Notes under the pieces: model-generated | What the model was told of the DNA's origin: nothing | Database searches by the model: none | What the model saw: only the letters and a program-made list of their open reading frames with translations | Source: Heliocidaris tuberculata | Lineage: Eukaryota > Echinodermata > Echinoidea > Camarodonta > Echinometridae | DNA length: 64,000 bases | Assembly (NCBI GenBank): GCA_025618425.1 | Contig: CM046851.1 | Span: 3,101,807-3,165,806 of the forward strand | Direction of reading: 5' to 3' | Made by a program: the position numbers and the translations under genes | In this document: in pieces, positions 33,598-43,900 of the stretch | Numbering within the stretch: the stretch's first letter is position 1 | Layout of the letters: each line of letters starts with the position of its first letter

Positions 33598-33770
33598 AAA
33601 GGGGAAGTGTGTCGCGCGTGTGTCATTTCCCCCTTGCCTATCCCTTTGCGTTTCAAATCGCGCCAATGATTGTGGACGGACCTGCGAATGAATAAGCCAA
33701 TCGAGCGATCCCGTATTGCCCTTGTTCATTAACCTGCACTCACAGGCTCACCGCTCAAGAGAGAGAGGGA
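33598..33770. promoter_or_regulatory. CpG-rich patch with two CCAAT boxes, candidate promoter
   Basis: The purine tract is followed by CpG-dense sequence (GTGTCGCGCGTGTG, TCAAATCGCGCCAATG, CCAATCGAGCGATCCCG). CCAAT boxes at 33663-33667 and 33697-33701 are 34 bp apart in the same orientation. TTTCAAATCGCGCC resembles an E2F site. Paired CCAAT boxes about 30 bp apart are typical of NF-Y-bound promoters. No TATA box or transcript evidence is visible. Confidence 0.25.
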
Positions 33771-33985
33771 AGAGTGCTGCAATCTGATTAGTTGATTAAC
33801 CAAGTCATCAGGTACGGCTTGCAGGTTAAACTTGGCTTCATCATTACTGTTACTATCATTTGTCAGGTTTGTGTAAATGTGAGGACAGAGAGAGACACAC
33901 AAACATGCTTGACCTTTTGGTAAGAGGTGGTTGGGCTAGGGGGTGGGGGTGGAGCAAGGAGTATCCAACAATCAATTGTACAATC
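33771..33985. other. Unique sequence
   Basis: Nothing recognised. Confidence 0.45.
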
Positions 33986-34395
33986 TAATCCTTTTGTTAC
34001 AGAAATTATTTAAAGGCTAAATTGATCATATTTTGTCCTTCACATTGGCAATAATATTTTTCTTTCAGTGCTACACGGTTCTAATAAAATGTGATGTTTT
34101 TGAAAACAATATACATGGTTAGGAACTTTGTCAAAAAGTTGAAAAAATTGGCAATTTTGATTTAAAAAACAATGATTTTGTACCTCTCAATGTGTTGCCA
34201 ATTTAAGGATTTTAAAGCGTATTCTCCTTTTTAAACTTCCTGGCATCAGACGGAATATGGTCATGCAATCAAAAAAAGGAAAGTGTGTGCAGAAATTTTT
34301 TGCTCTTTCTACTCATGCATCTGATATATTTTTAAGGCTCTGAATCAAAAGTTATTGAGCCAAACCACAAAATGTGGGATCACGTCGCGAAAGGG
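33986..34395 (+). mobile_element. MITE family B, copy 3
   Basis: This roughly 410-bp element aligns with 4326-4736 throughout: GATCATATTTTGTCCTTCA, CAATGATTTTGTACCTC, CTTTCTACTCATGCATCTGA and TATTGAGCCAAACCACAAAA. The ends read TAAT then CCTTTTGTTACAG and CGCGAAAGGG then TAAC, so the TTAA flanks are degraded. Non-coding. Confidence 0.83.
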
Positions 34396-35039
34396 TAACT
34401 TGGACAAAGGATAGCCTATACAAATGTCTTTCATACACAAGTGGTATTTCTATTTGACTTTTGTTGTTCATAAAAATAGTGTCAACAATAAAACAAATTG
34501 ACCTTTACATTTATCATACTACATTAACAAATTCTCATACAAAAAGGTACCCAAACCTCCTTTTCATCATACATTTTGTTCTACAACATATCACTATATG
34601 ACATTCACAAAAGCAAAATGTCTGCCTAAATATTTTCCATATTCTTCATAGTTTTTTAATAGTCCAAGCCTGAGGAGAGGGAATCTTTTCATTGACAACT
34701 CTGCAAATATAGAATAAGACATGTCTGTAGATGAATGCAGAGAAGGTAATGAGGAATAGAAATTAATCAATAAATTCTCCCTTCTCCCCAAAACAATCCT
34801 GCATTCCAAATGGTTGTGTAATGGAAGGGATACAAAGACGAACACCCACGCTCGATTGCATCAAAAAGTACCAAACAGAAGTCTCTATTGTAAAGATGGA
34901 TTACTGTAGGATGCAGGTGAACTGCATAACGTCCCTGTTCATTTGAATAGGACCGGAAGCGTAAATCAGTTAATCTGAATAGCGTTAAACACCATCCAGG
35001 GCTCCGTATTCCATAACAAATGCTTATACATGGGCTTAA
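34396..35039. other. AT-rich unique sequence
   Basis: ORFs of 83-117 codons on the minus strand have no domain. TTAA at 35036-35039 is the left flank of the next element. Confidence 0.45.
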
Positions 35040-35409
35040 AGATGAAGTTGAGTTCTGGTCATGAGGTTGAATTGGGAAGAAAGAAACTGGAAACATTGGA
35101 AAAGGTTGACTGTATAGCACGTAAGAATTGATGTATGCTGTAAGGTTTTTGAATCACCAAAATGATAAGAAATTGACTCAATCCTGCTGAGAGTCACATA
35201 CACTGCACACAGAAACATGTATATGGGACTACACACAAATGTTTGGCCCGAACATTTCAGCTTTTTTTGGTCATATTTTGAATGTGAGGGCATTTGAAGA
35301 GCAATCCTTTTCAGGGGAGATTTCTACTATGATAATCTTTCAAACTAACACATAAAGAATGAGAAAGCTCACAAATTATTTTTTACCTTTCCCAGAACTC
35401 AACTTTTCA
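35040..35409 (+). mobile_element. MITE family C, copy 4
   Basis: TTAA precedes AGATGAAGTTGAGTTCTGG. The interior matches copy 2 with little change, and the right end is CCCAGAACTCAACTTTTC. It lies about 540 bp from copy 5, which is in the opposite orientation. Confidence 0.87.
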
Positions 35410-35767
35410 ATATTTCAGCAAATTGATTTCTATTGCTCCTGTTCCACCTTCTACCAACTTCCACTTCTTTAAAAAATACAAATACACTATAAAACCATCA
35501 CAATCACTCCCCCCTCTACTTATTGAACTCTTGCTACTATTTGAATTTTTCCATGAAAAACAAATTGTTTACACCCTTCTAAATACTACCACTTCTTTTT
35601 CCACAAAAGGACTTATTATTTACACCCTTCTAAAAACTACAGCATCTGAATTTTCGGGCCTACATTTCCCTTAATCATACTTGGAAAGTTGAACCACTGG
35701 CAACCACAGCATTTCTTACATGCCTACACAATTTTTTTTTTTTTCAAATGGAAGTCAAAATAATATA
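35410..35767. other. AT-rich unique sequence
   Basis: Two CCTTCTAAA-TACTAC-like blocks (35576 and 35626) form a short imperfect direct repeat of about 50 bp. Nothing else. Confidence 0.4.
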
Positions 35768-35780
35768 AGGTCAAAGGTCA
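35768..35780 (+). promoter_or_regulatory. Perfect DR1 nuclear-receptor motif
   Basis: AGGTCA, one A, AGGTCA: two consensus half-sites as a direct repeat with one-base spacing. DR1 is the established site for HNF4, RXR, PPAR and COUP-TF receptors. Occupancy here is unknown. Confidence 0.45.
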
Positions 35781-35946
35781 GTATGGTCAGACAGTGTAGC
35801 TCTTCTCATTTCCTTGATTTATTTCTCAAGAAATGAGAGAAAAAAAAATCACATCTTACGCATTGTTCTAGTTCTGCTTTTATCTACTGATAACTGTGTG
35901 TTGATCCAAACAAACACTTCTGTGTAACATCAGTGCATGATTTTAA
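35781..35946. other. Short AT-rich spacer
   Basis: Nothing recognised. TTAA at 35943-35946 flanks the next element. Confidence 0.45.
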
Positions 35947-36327
35947 AGAGGAGGTTGAGTTCTGGGAAAGTTGAAAATAATTTGTGAGCTTTCTCATTCT
36001 TTTAATGCCAGTTTGGAAGAACATCATAGTAGAAATTTCCCCTGAAAAGAATTGCTCTTTGAATGCCCTCATATTTGAAATATGAACAGAAATAGCTGAA
36101 GTGTTTGGGCCAAAGATTCATGCCATATGTGTGTGTACAGTCCCAAACATCCATTTCTGTGTATAGTGCATGTGATTTGCAACAAGATTGAGTCAATTTC
36201 TTACAATTTTGATGATTCCAAAACCTCAGTATACACCAACTCTAATGTAGACATATCAACCTTTCCCAATTGCTTTGAGACAGTTTCTTTCACAATGCAA
36301 TCGCATGACCAGAACTCATCTTTATCT
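35947..36327 (-). mobile_element. MITE family C, copy 5 (TTAA-flanked)
   Basis: This is the clearest family C copy, at 381 bp, between TTAA at 35943-35946 and 36328-36331. Its ends are AGAGGAGGTTGAGTTCTGG and CCAGAACTCATCTTTATCT, an inverted repeat of about 19 bp. Orientation is opposite to copies 2, 3 and 4 and the same as copy 1. Non-coding. Confidence 0.9.
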
Positions 36328-36496
36328 TTAACATCTATTTACACCACTGGAGTAGATAGTGGTGTTGGAATTGATATGCTTGGTACCCTGACAAACTTTT
36401 TTTCTGTGGTTGCCGCCAAGAAGACAGCCCATCAAATCTCATTTGTAACCTTGCAAACTTTTCCTACTCAGGTCTCTCTCATGAGCTGCTCCAGAG
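36328..36496. other. Short unique spacer
   Basis: Nothing recognised. Confidence 0.4.
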
Positions 36497-36537
36497 TGAC
36501 CTTTTACGACCCCTATTTGACCTCAACTTTGAGGTCA
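36497..36537. promoter_or_regulatory. Everted AGGTCA palindrome plus extra half-site
   Basis: TGACCTCAA and TTGAGGTCA form a perfect 9-bp inverted repeat with a two-base centre at 36518-36537, equivalent to an everted repeat of two AGGTCA half-sites with 8-base spacing. A third half-site TGACCT is at 36497-36502. ER8-type sites are known RAR/RXR-class elements. Use here is inference. Confidence 0.4.
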
Positions 36538-36589
36538 TGTTTATTTGCTTCCCTGGAATGCAGTCTGCCTCCCTGACAGTTTGAATGTG
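36538..36589. other. Short spacer
   Basis: Nothing recognised. Confidence 0.4.
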
Positions 36590-36778
36590 ATACTCTCTCT
36601 TTCTGTTAGCTCTCTCTCTCTCTCTCTCTCTCAATCTCTCTTTCCTTCTCTTTAACTTTCTCTTCCTCTTTCTTTCTCTACCATTTATCCCCTCAGTTTT
36701 ATATTTTCTCCTGATTCTCTCCCTCTCCCTCACTTTCGTGCTTCTCCCCCCCCCCCCCCTCTCTCTCTCTCTTCTCAA
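36590..36778. repeat. Polypyrimidine tract with (CT)n and poly-C
   Basis: CT dinucleotides near 36610-36632 and 36762-36772, with a run of about 14 C near 36747-36760. The Arg/Glu-rich minus ORF here is an artefact. Confidence 0.92.
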
Positions 36779-36912
36779 AGTATGTACTTGAAAACATATC
36801 TCATGTCAGATTATTTTAGTTAATTTCTATAACATATTTCACAGTGTTATCTATTCAATACTATTTACTCTATCTCATGTAATTTTCTTAATTTTTTTTT
36901 CATATATGAATG
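36779..36912. other. AT-rich spacer leading into a retroelement tail
   Basis: Possibly part of the same element as the next entry, but not recognised. Confidence 0.35.
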
Positions 36913-36991
36913 TTTGTAAGGTGCCTTGAGCATCCTTTGGGATGGATATGTGTGCATTATAAATGATGTTATTACTATTATTATTATTATC
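36913..36991 (+). mobile_element. Non-LTR retroelement 3' end (CR1/L2- or SINE-like)
   Basis: TTTGTAAGGTGCCTTGAGCA, then GGATGGATATGTGTGCATTA, then TAAATGATGTTATTACTATT with further ATT units. This arrangement with a short triplet tail is the hallmark of an L2/CR1-type 3' end. No ORF remains. Confidence 0.65.
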
Positions 36992-37619
36992 ATTTCTTTT
37001 TTCTCTCTTTTCTTCTTCCTGCTTCAGTGCTTGTACAAACTCTGTCATTCTTTCACTTTACTCTCGAACTTAAAATGGCATATACCAATTGCTTAACAAT
37101 ATCTCTTTATCTTTAAGACAAACTTGCCTGTTGATTTGGTTTGTTTTCAAAGTCAGACCTGCAAACAATGGACGGCTGTGATTTACCCCCAGTTATGATA
37201 TTACAGCTACCCTGCAATTCAATGTAGACACTGCATTGAAGGTATCCAAATGAAATGAGGCAAAAACATTGGATTGAATTCAAATATTAACAAATCAGAG
37301 CTTTACTGGGTGCACAGACTTTTATGTCAAGGTCGAATGATCGGTAAGGTAAATTTGTTAAGGTGCGCTTGTCTATGCATGAATAGAGTATTGTGCCAAT
37401 ATGAAGGGGTAGGGTACCTGGCAAAACACAGTGCAATGTTGCAGCATGTAGAAGAGAAGTAAACAGTAAAACCAAACATTACGCTTTACAACACATCAAA
37501 AGAAACCAACTGTTATATCAAATGGTACACTTCCTTTTCCCCTTTTATTCAATAGAATACATTCATGTCTCTCTATTCAAACAGCACCATAGCAGTCAAA
37601 AGGGGAGCGTTACAAAACG
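36992..37619. other. Unique sequence
   Basis: Opposing 62-codon ORFs (37274-37475) without domains. Nothing recognised. Confidence 0.45.
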
Positions 37620-37930
37620 AGATTGCCGGGGCTGGCAAATTTTCTGCATAATATCTCTCTTCCCCAGCTCTATTCACTCCTATTATTCGGGGGCTGAGCT
37701 CTCTGCATCGTGCCCGCAGGCCGTAACACACCGCTGCTCCTCTCTCTCCATCTCTCTTCTCCTCTCCCCCATCTCCTTTTCTTCTCCATGACGATCTTCG
37801 CCAGGACGAGGGGTGCTGCGCAACAGAGCGTGAGTGCTCGACAATGAGCGTGGAGGGCCCCCGTTATTTGAGCGAGCGATCATTGTGCGGCGTGCCAACC
37901 CACCACATCTGTTGACAGTGAAATATGCCC
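37620..37930. promoter_or_regulatory. GC/CpG-rich island, candidate promoter or conserved element
   Basis: The stretch stands out from its AT-rich flanks by CpG-containing sequence (GATTGCCGGGG, GTGCCCGCAGGCCG, ACGATCTTCGCCAGGACGAG, GAGCGAGCGATCATTGTGCG). Two Sox-type cores face each other, ACAATG at 37841 and CATTGT at 37881, 34 bp apart. A CT-rich block lies at 37735-37785. Promoter or enhancer role is inference. Confidence 0.25.
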
Positions 37931-40070
37931 TCTATCTCTCACATTCAAACACAGTCTGGATAATGAAGGGGGAAAAGGACAATCTACAGTAAGTTGAAGC
38001 GCAACACAGCCTAGCCTCCAGACTCTTCCTTGTGCTCCAGGCTCAATCCAGAGTGTTGAGTATTGCAGCTTTGTGTCCAACTCGTTGAAATATCCAAAGA
38101 GACCAATGACATGACTAAAACAAAATACTGCCATCAGACAGTGATACCTCTCCCTCTGAGTATATTTTCAACAAGAAAATATCCCTGAAACTTTGCTGCA
38201 ACCTTGCATAATCTCATTACAAACTTAGTAATAGTAATGGAAGCATGAACACTACAATGACTTTGGCATATCTATATTATAGGCCTACATTATTCATCCA
38301 ACTACACTTCTGTTTAGAATGATGTAATGGTTGAAAAAGGAAAAGAAACCTTTGATATGTGAGTTACACACTGACAGCAAAAGGAGATACATTTGTAAAT
38401 ATATTGAATAATGGAAAATACCCCCAAAATGTCAATAATACTACACTGCTAGAAATAGGAAGGAAGAACCATTAAGTAAGTAAGCTAGAAATAGGGGGAA
38501 AAAACACACATGAAAGGGGTATTACTCAGTAAAAGGAGAAGAAATATTGCCATTTGCCACTTAACGTTGGCCTACATATATATAGGCTGTATTGAAACAC
38601 GGAGATACTTCAGAAATTCAGGGATTATTGAAAATGGAGGATTTCCTAGTTTTAATCAAGGAGGTACTAGTCCCAATAGCTAGTTAGACGCTGTAATGTC
38701 CTGAACTCGTCTCCCTCTACCCCAACGTCCATCCTATCTGGCTGGACCTTGACAGATTTGGCAGGAGTAGCTGGGTCAAGCCATCAGCCGGTCACAAACG
38801 ACAAACCAGTCATGCCATCAACAATCCTCATCTAATCATACAGACCCCATTACAAAAAGCACCACAAGCTAAACACTGTCTCCATGTATAGCTAAACCAC
38901 TTGTAAGAAATATTCAGACACTTTTGAACAAGTTACAAGTCAAAATTTACTCTTACAAATCATACGACTCTAAAGAAAAATGGGATTTTTTTTTTTTTTT
39001 TACATCGCCATATGCTAAAGGGGTTAGGGATCTCAAACTAGCAATATCCTCTTTGGAGGACGGAAGTTCCATTTACTTACAACATAACCTATTGCAATGT
39101 TGAGTGCAGCGATTGAACTGATCCAGTCAAGCATTGCCAATAATATTTGGGTAGCAATAACCCACACAAACGCAGGTCTAACGTTTGGAATATTGAAAAT
39201 GTTGGGTCTTCATTTTGCAAACGGAAGGAACTTGGGGTTGAGAAGGAGTTTAAATGCTGTATGAAAAAGCAGATAAGATTCAGAAGATTTCAGAAAATAC
39301 CATAAGATACAGCAGTAGCATGGGTGAGCAATATACTAGGGAACTTTGGGGAAAAGACATAAACAAATAAGAGTAAACAAGACAACAAATGATGTTGTTG
39401 AGGAGTGGAATGAGCAATCAAACAAATTCACTATTTCAAATCTTTGATTAGCAATCATTTCAGGGATAAATCACTGGAGATGGCTTTGAAGCCCAAGCAG
39501 ATTAACAATTTTTTTTTAAAACAGACTTACGCACTGAAAAGCTAAATAAATGACAACATTATGTCTTGTCAAAGGTTGTATTGACTAATTGCACAAACAT
39601 TTCAAACACATTTCTATTTAAAAAGAACACGATATATAGGCCCATACACTGCTCAATATACGCAGGGGGTCACAGTGCTTTTTAATACTCAACAACGAAA
39701 GAGCCCCCAAAGGGGAAAAAAATGATTGGTGGGATTATCTGGGACATGTATTAATTGGTATTTTCCAGTAAAAGTGCATATATGTAAATATGTTTCAATT
39801 TGCTGGTCCAAAAATCCCCACATCATATTTTTACGAGAACTGTTGTTCACTACAAAGTTGATGATTCAAAAGAACTGGTACAAACATTTGATTTCAAAAT
39901 GTAGTTTCATTACCAGAACTCAAGTGTACTTTAACCTGATTCCTAGGGTTTTCTTCTTAGAGAACACTTGCACGTATTCTCTTTAATTCTGGATCCATGC
40001 CAACATGAATTAACATGAACTTCAGACAGTGGTGTGAACAGGATGTTTGAAATTGAGATAATATTTCTCA
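37931..40070. other. Unique sequence
   Basis: A T run of about 17 lies at 38985-39001. A GC-richer unique patch lies at 38690-38830. No gene or shared repeat. Confidence 0.5.
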
Positions 40071-40510
40071 AAAGTATGGCAAAAATACACAAAAGTAGCC
40101 CAAGAGATCACTGGAGAAAGTGGGGGGGAAAACCAAGGTTTTAAGAAGGCTACAAGGTCTCTTCTTCCATGCCAGGATTCTACATGATGTGAAAATCCTT
40201 TTCCAAGCTCTTCATTTTGTGCAGATTACTATAATTTGACACATTTTCATCATATCATTGAACAACTGAACGGATAATCATGCCCATTTCACTAAAGTAT
40301 GGCAAAAAACACAAAAGTAGCGCAAGAGATCGTTGGAGAAAGTGGGGGAAACCATGGTTTTGAGCAAGCTTCGAGGTCTTTGCTTCCATGTCAGGATCCT
40401 ACATGATGCAAAGATCCTTTTCTCAGCTCTCAATTTTGTACAGATTTGTGTAATTCAACACATTTTCAACATTTTGTGAACGATTGAACAGATAATAGTG
40501 CCAATTGTGC
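40071..40510. repeat. Tandem duplication, about 223-bp unit, two copies
   Basis: AAAGTATGGCAAAAA starts at 40071 and again at 40294. Both units continue with CACAAAAGTAG, GAGATC, GGAGAAAGTGGGGG, CTTCCATG, AGGAT and CTACATGATG, and end with a GATAAT and CCAATT/CCCATT block. Divergence is moderate, so the event is old. Confidence 0.9.
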
Positions 40511-41551
40511 AATCGACGTCTTGGTTTGTATGCATCTCCGAGGTCCTTAATATCGGGCAGCACAGTCTGGAAGACAACAAATGAAAGATAACAGGGTCGT
40601 GACCTTGACACCAGGCCCAAACCCAGGAAAGATGGAATACCATGTGACTCCCTGATCACATGGTATGGCAAAAAGGATCAGGTGATAGGATATTGCACAG
40701 GCTCTGTATTTTTCCTTGTCAATAGTATAGTATGGGATGATTGATAATAGTCGTTTCATTGTAGAATTGCTGGCAGCGATTACTGTGACAATACTCAAAA
40801 AAACATTTTTCAGTCAATTAAGAGTCGGTTTACATACCACTACTTACAGGAAATACTGAAAATTATTGACACTAACTAGCAAAGCAGAGGTTTTCTTGTC
40901 AAACCTCAAACTATCAAGCAAGAAAAGGGGTTTTCCCCTTGTATCTAGATGTTACAAGGTATCATCAATATCCCCCTCATGCAAGAACAAAAATACAGAG
41001 ACAGCAAAATCAATTTAGCTCACCATAGCTCAAATAGACTGGTATAGCTTGGAAAAGTTTTTAAAAGAGAACTGAAATATAAATTTACAAAAACACAATA
41101 TTCCCAAAATCACCATCTGCAGAATTCTCATCTAAAGTTACAATAGAATTTAAAAGAAAAAAACTACCCTTCACTTTCATTTCTCTTTCTCTCTCTCTCT
41201 CTTAGCTCTCTCTCTGTTTCAAAGTTCATCAGAAAATGCTGAATGTTTGTCTGTCTGTCTATCGAGTTGTTCCTATGTTTTGTCTGTCACCTTCTCTCCC
41301 TGAATGAACCTTATCACTTGAGAAGTAGCGCAGGGAGACAGGATGATGTAACAATGCACACTGCCCTACTATGGTGACCTCTTGCCTCAGCATGTAGCAA
41401 TTCTACAGTCATTATTCAACCAACAATCATAATCAATCAAACCAACAGATCAATATCGTCCAGCATATCACACCTCCATCATAGCTCCATCAAAACCCCT
41501 ATACTGACAATTAGCGGTGTAATTAAAGGGAGAATGGGGCACATACCACCA
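40511..41551. other. Unique sequence with a short (CT)n
   Basis: CT repeat at about 41187-41202. ORFs of 62-83 codons on the minus strand (40423-40798) overlap in several frames with no domain. Confidence 0.5.
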
Positions 41552-41656
41552 CCCCCCCCCCCTCCCCAGCAATCCAATGGCAAAAAAGGGGAAAAGAAAA
41601 AAAAAAGAAATGAGATGAAGAGGGGAAAGAAGACATTACAACCCCCCCCCCCCCCC
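41552..41656. repeat. Poly-C and purine-rich low complexity
   Basis: C runs at 41552-41562 and 41642-41656 bracket an A/G-rich stretch. Confidence 0.92.
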
Positions 41657-41672
41657 TCATATGATGGTCTTG

Positions 41673-41782
41673 TTCTCTCATATTTCATTCACCAGTCTCT
41701 CGCATTTCGTTCACCAGTCTCTCGCATTTCGTTCACCAGTCTCTCGAATTTCGTTCACCAGTCTCTCACATTTGTCTACCAG
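41673..41782. repeat. 22-bp minisatellite, five units
   Basis: The unit TCTCGCATTTCGTTCACCAG (plus two bases) repeats five times; the middle three are near identical, the outer two diverged. It sits between poly-C tracts. Confidence 0.93.
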
Positions 41783-41800
41783 TGCAACTGGTGAGCCAGT

Positions 41801-41825
41801 CCCCCCCCCCCACCCCCCCCCCCCC
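41801..41825. repeat. Poly-C (10 C, A, 14 C)
   Basis: Single A interrupts an otherwise pure 25-base run. Confidence 0.95.
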
Positions 41826-42073
41826 TCTTTCAGTGGCTGGACCTATCCTATACTACTGCTCACAATCCAGTGTATATGATCCATCAGCTTCTATCTACAA
41901 CCATACATCACGCACGTTTGGAAATGTAGTGACTGTGGCTCATTAGGGCAATTCGGTTGACCGAGTTGCGACGATGATGATGCTAGTACTGTGCCAAAGT
42001 TCACCCAAAGGACTCAGACTTGAAGCAGATGTATAGAAAGATCTGCTGCTTCCACACAAGTCTACATACCTAA
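41826..42073. other. Unique sequence
   Basis: Nothing recognised. Confidence 0.4.
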
Positions 42074-42152
42074 TATATGCTGAGAGTCAGAAGGGCGTTA
42101 CCCACTCTATCATTTTACACAGAGTCGTCCTTCTGGTTCTCAGCAGTTGACA
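42074..42152. mobile_element. Palindromic mini-MITE family F, copy 3
   Basis: Arms GCTGAGAGTCAGAAGGGCG and GTCCTTCTGGTTCTCAGC are inverted repeats around an AT-rich centre. Same size and core as the copies at 5432 and 28973. Confidence 0.82.
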
Positions 42153-43034
42153 CTACATAAGTATAAATATTTCAATTCTGGAAGAGGGCGAGTGGCATAA
42201 GGCAGCAAAGGAAATTTTTGAGTTGCCAAATGTGAGTAGTGCACCGGATGCTTCAAAAATCACAAGTTTCTTACTCTTTCAGCTGGGGCTCCAGACTACA
42301 TAATTAATGTCTACGGGTCTGAAGTGAAATTTATTTCATTGCATATGCTTCAGGTCCCTGTTACAATCCTATTTTTCTTAGATGTTCACTGACTGGAATT
42401 CTCAATATATTTTTCTTATTATTCAAATCAAAGTAATGTCTTGGTTGACTTCCCTTTTAAATTCATAATCTTGTTATCTTAGAACTGCAACATATATTTC
42501 CAGTTCTTCTAACAAGGAAAACACTGCTTTCAAGCCAAATCTCTTATTTTGTTAATGCTTTGTATCTTTTTCCAGTTTTGCTACAAAAAAAAAATGCTTT
42601 CCAGCTAAATTTCTTACATAACATTTCACAGTAACACTGTACCAAAGAGGATGTCTGATGTAAAACTGAGAGTTCCTGTCCATTTCTAAACTGCCCACAT
42701 ATCTACAGAATCCCCGGAAATTTCCTGAACACATCTCGCAAACGCTACACAGAACTGATACTAAGAGTAGGGCTAAGAGAAACAAATAAACCAAATGTAT
42801 AGGAACAGGAATGACCTATTGTAACAATAGGGAAATAATTAAAATGTCTTGAGCCTTGGTACAAGATTTCTTTGTCGGTACTATCAGGATGCAAGCAAAG
42901 TTCCCATGAACAGAAACATCAAATGGAGAAACTGAAACTAAGACCGAGAGAGATCAAAATAGAGGCAAAGACAAAGGCTGAGAAGGAATCAAAACAAGGG
43001 TCAAGACCAAGACCAAGACTCTTTTAGAAGAGGA
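42153..43034. other. Unique sequence with short (CAAGAC)n
   Basis: Three CAAGAC units at about 43000-43018 within a purine-rich stretch. Nothing else recognised. Confidence 0.45.
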
Positions 43035-43900
43035 CTAGACAGTTCCATAAAAACAGATTCGCAAAAGTAGAAGCAGCATCGCACAACTACTTATCAAGAA
43101 TGACACGAGAAACATTTTGGATAAGCTCCCCCAATGAAAAGACTTGATCATCGATCTTGGAAGAAGAAAGAATTTCGACATGCTCCCGGCAGAGACGGAC
43201 TTGTCCATCGATCTTGTAAACCTTGACAACAACCATAATGTTGCATTCCCTTCTCTCCTGGAAAAGGCAAGCATGCTTTCATCTAAAACATGGCTCTTTG
43301 GGGGGAAAGTGTTCTGATTCCAGCAGACAAATCATAGACATGGTTGGCATTTCCAAAGTGGGGTCATGCCAAAGTAAACCTCCTTACAATTCATCATCTC
43401 AGTCCCATCACTGACAATCCCAAATCATGTTTCTCATGAGGTTTGGCAAAATGGAAATGTTTTCTCTCTCCTCAGTACCGTCCCGTTTGCACTCTGGATT
43501 CTCTATCTCCTAGAACTTAACTTACTTAAGTCAGAAAAATCGTCAAATGTCCTCTCATAAACGGAAGGTTTTCTGATATATGGATTGTCAACACTTTCTT
43601 GCTTCATTTGCACCTACTGAAAAACTCAAAGACTGCAGAAGACCACTCTATATCTATCACAACTTGGAAGTCTTTCAGGATTAAATGCACTTCTGTTATC
43701 TTTACTATGCCAACTTTGCAAAGGACAGCCAAATCATGCCTTGCTAAAATACCGTTTAGGGTTTGCGCTATAGTTTTTGTGACATTTCCAGTAATTTCTG
43801 AATTCTCTAGTCCCTTTAATAGAGTTCTGGAACCTAGCTGCAATGTGAACCCGATCAAGATAGCATTTCCCTGTGAGACAACGTAATGGGACAATCTGAC
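43035..43900. other. Unique region with several unrecognised ORFs
   Basis: The minus frame 43604-43894 is open for 96 codons (non-ATG start) with a protein-like makeup: QGNAILIGFTLQLGSRTLL, ENSEITGNVTKTIAQTLNG and VGIVKITEVHLILKDF. A plus ORF of 95 codons overlaps it, and 43035-43274 minus is open for 79 codons. None matches a domain I know. It may be a decayed transposon or pseudogene. Confidence 0.25.

Noticed and set aside
33138..33729. Two long minus-strand ORFs (172 and 194 codons) rich in Ser and Leu
   Set aside because: They run through a GA/CT simple repeat. Two frames are open at once and the peptides are low complexity.
36479..36778. Arg/Glu-rich minus ORF
   Set aside because: Translation of a CT repeat.
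40071..40510. CRISPR-like or satellite array
   Set aside because: Only two diverged long units, with no repeat-spacer pattern.
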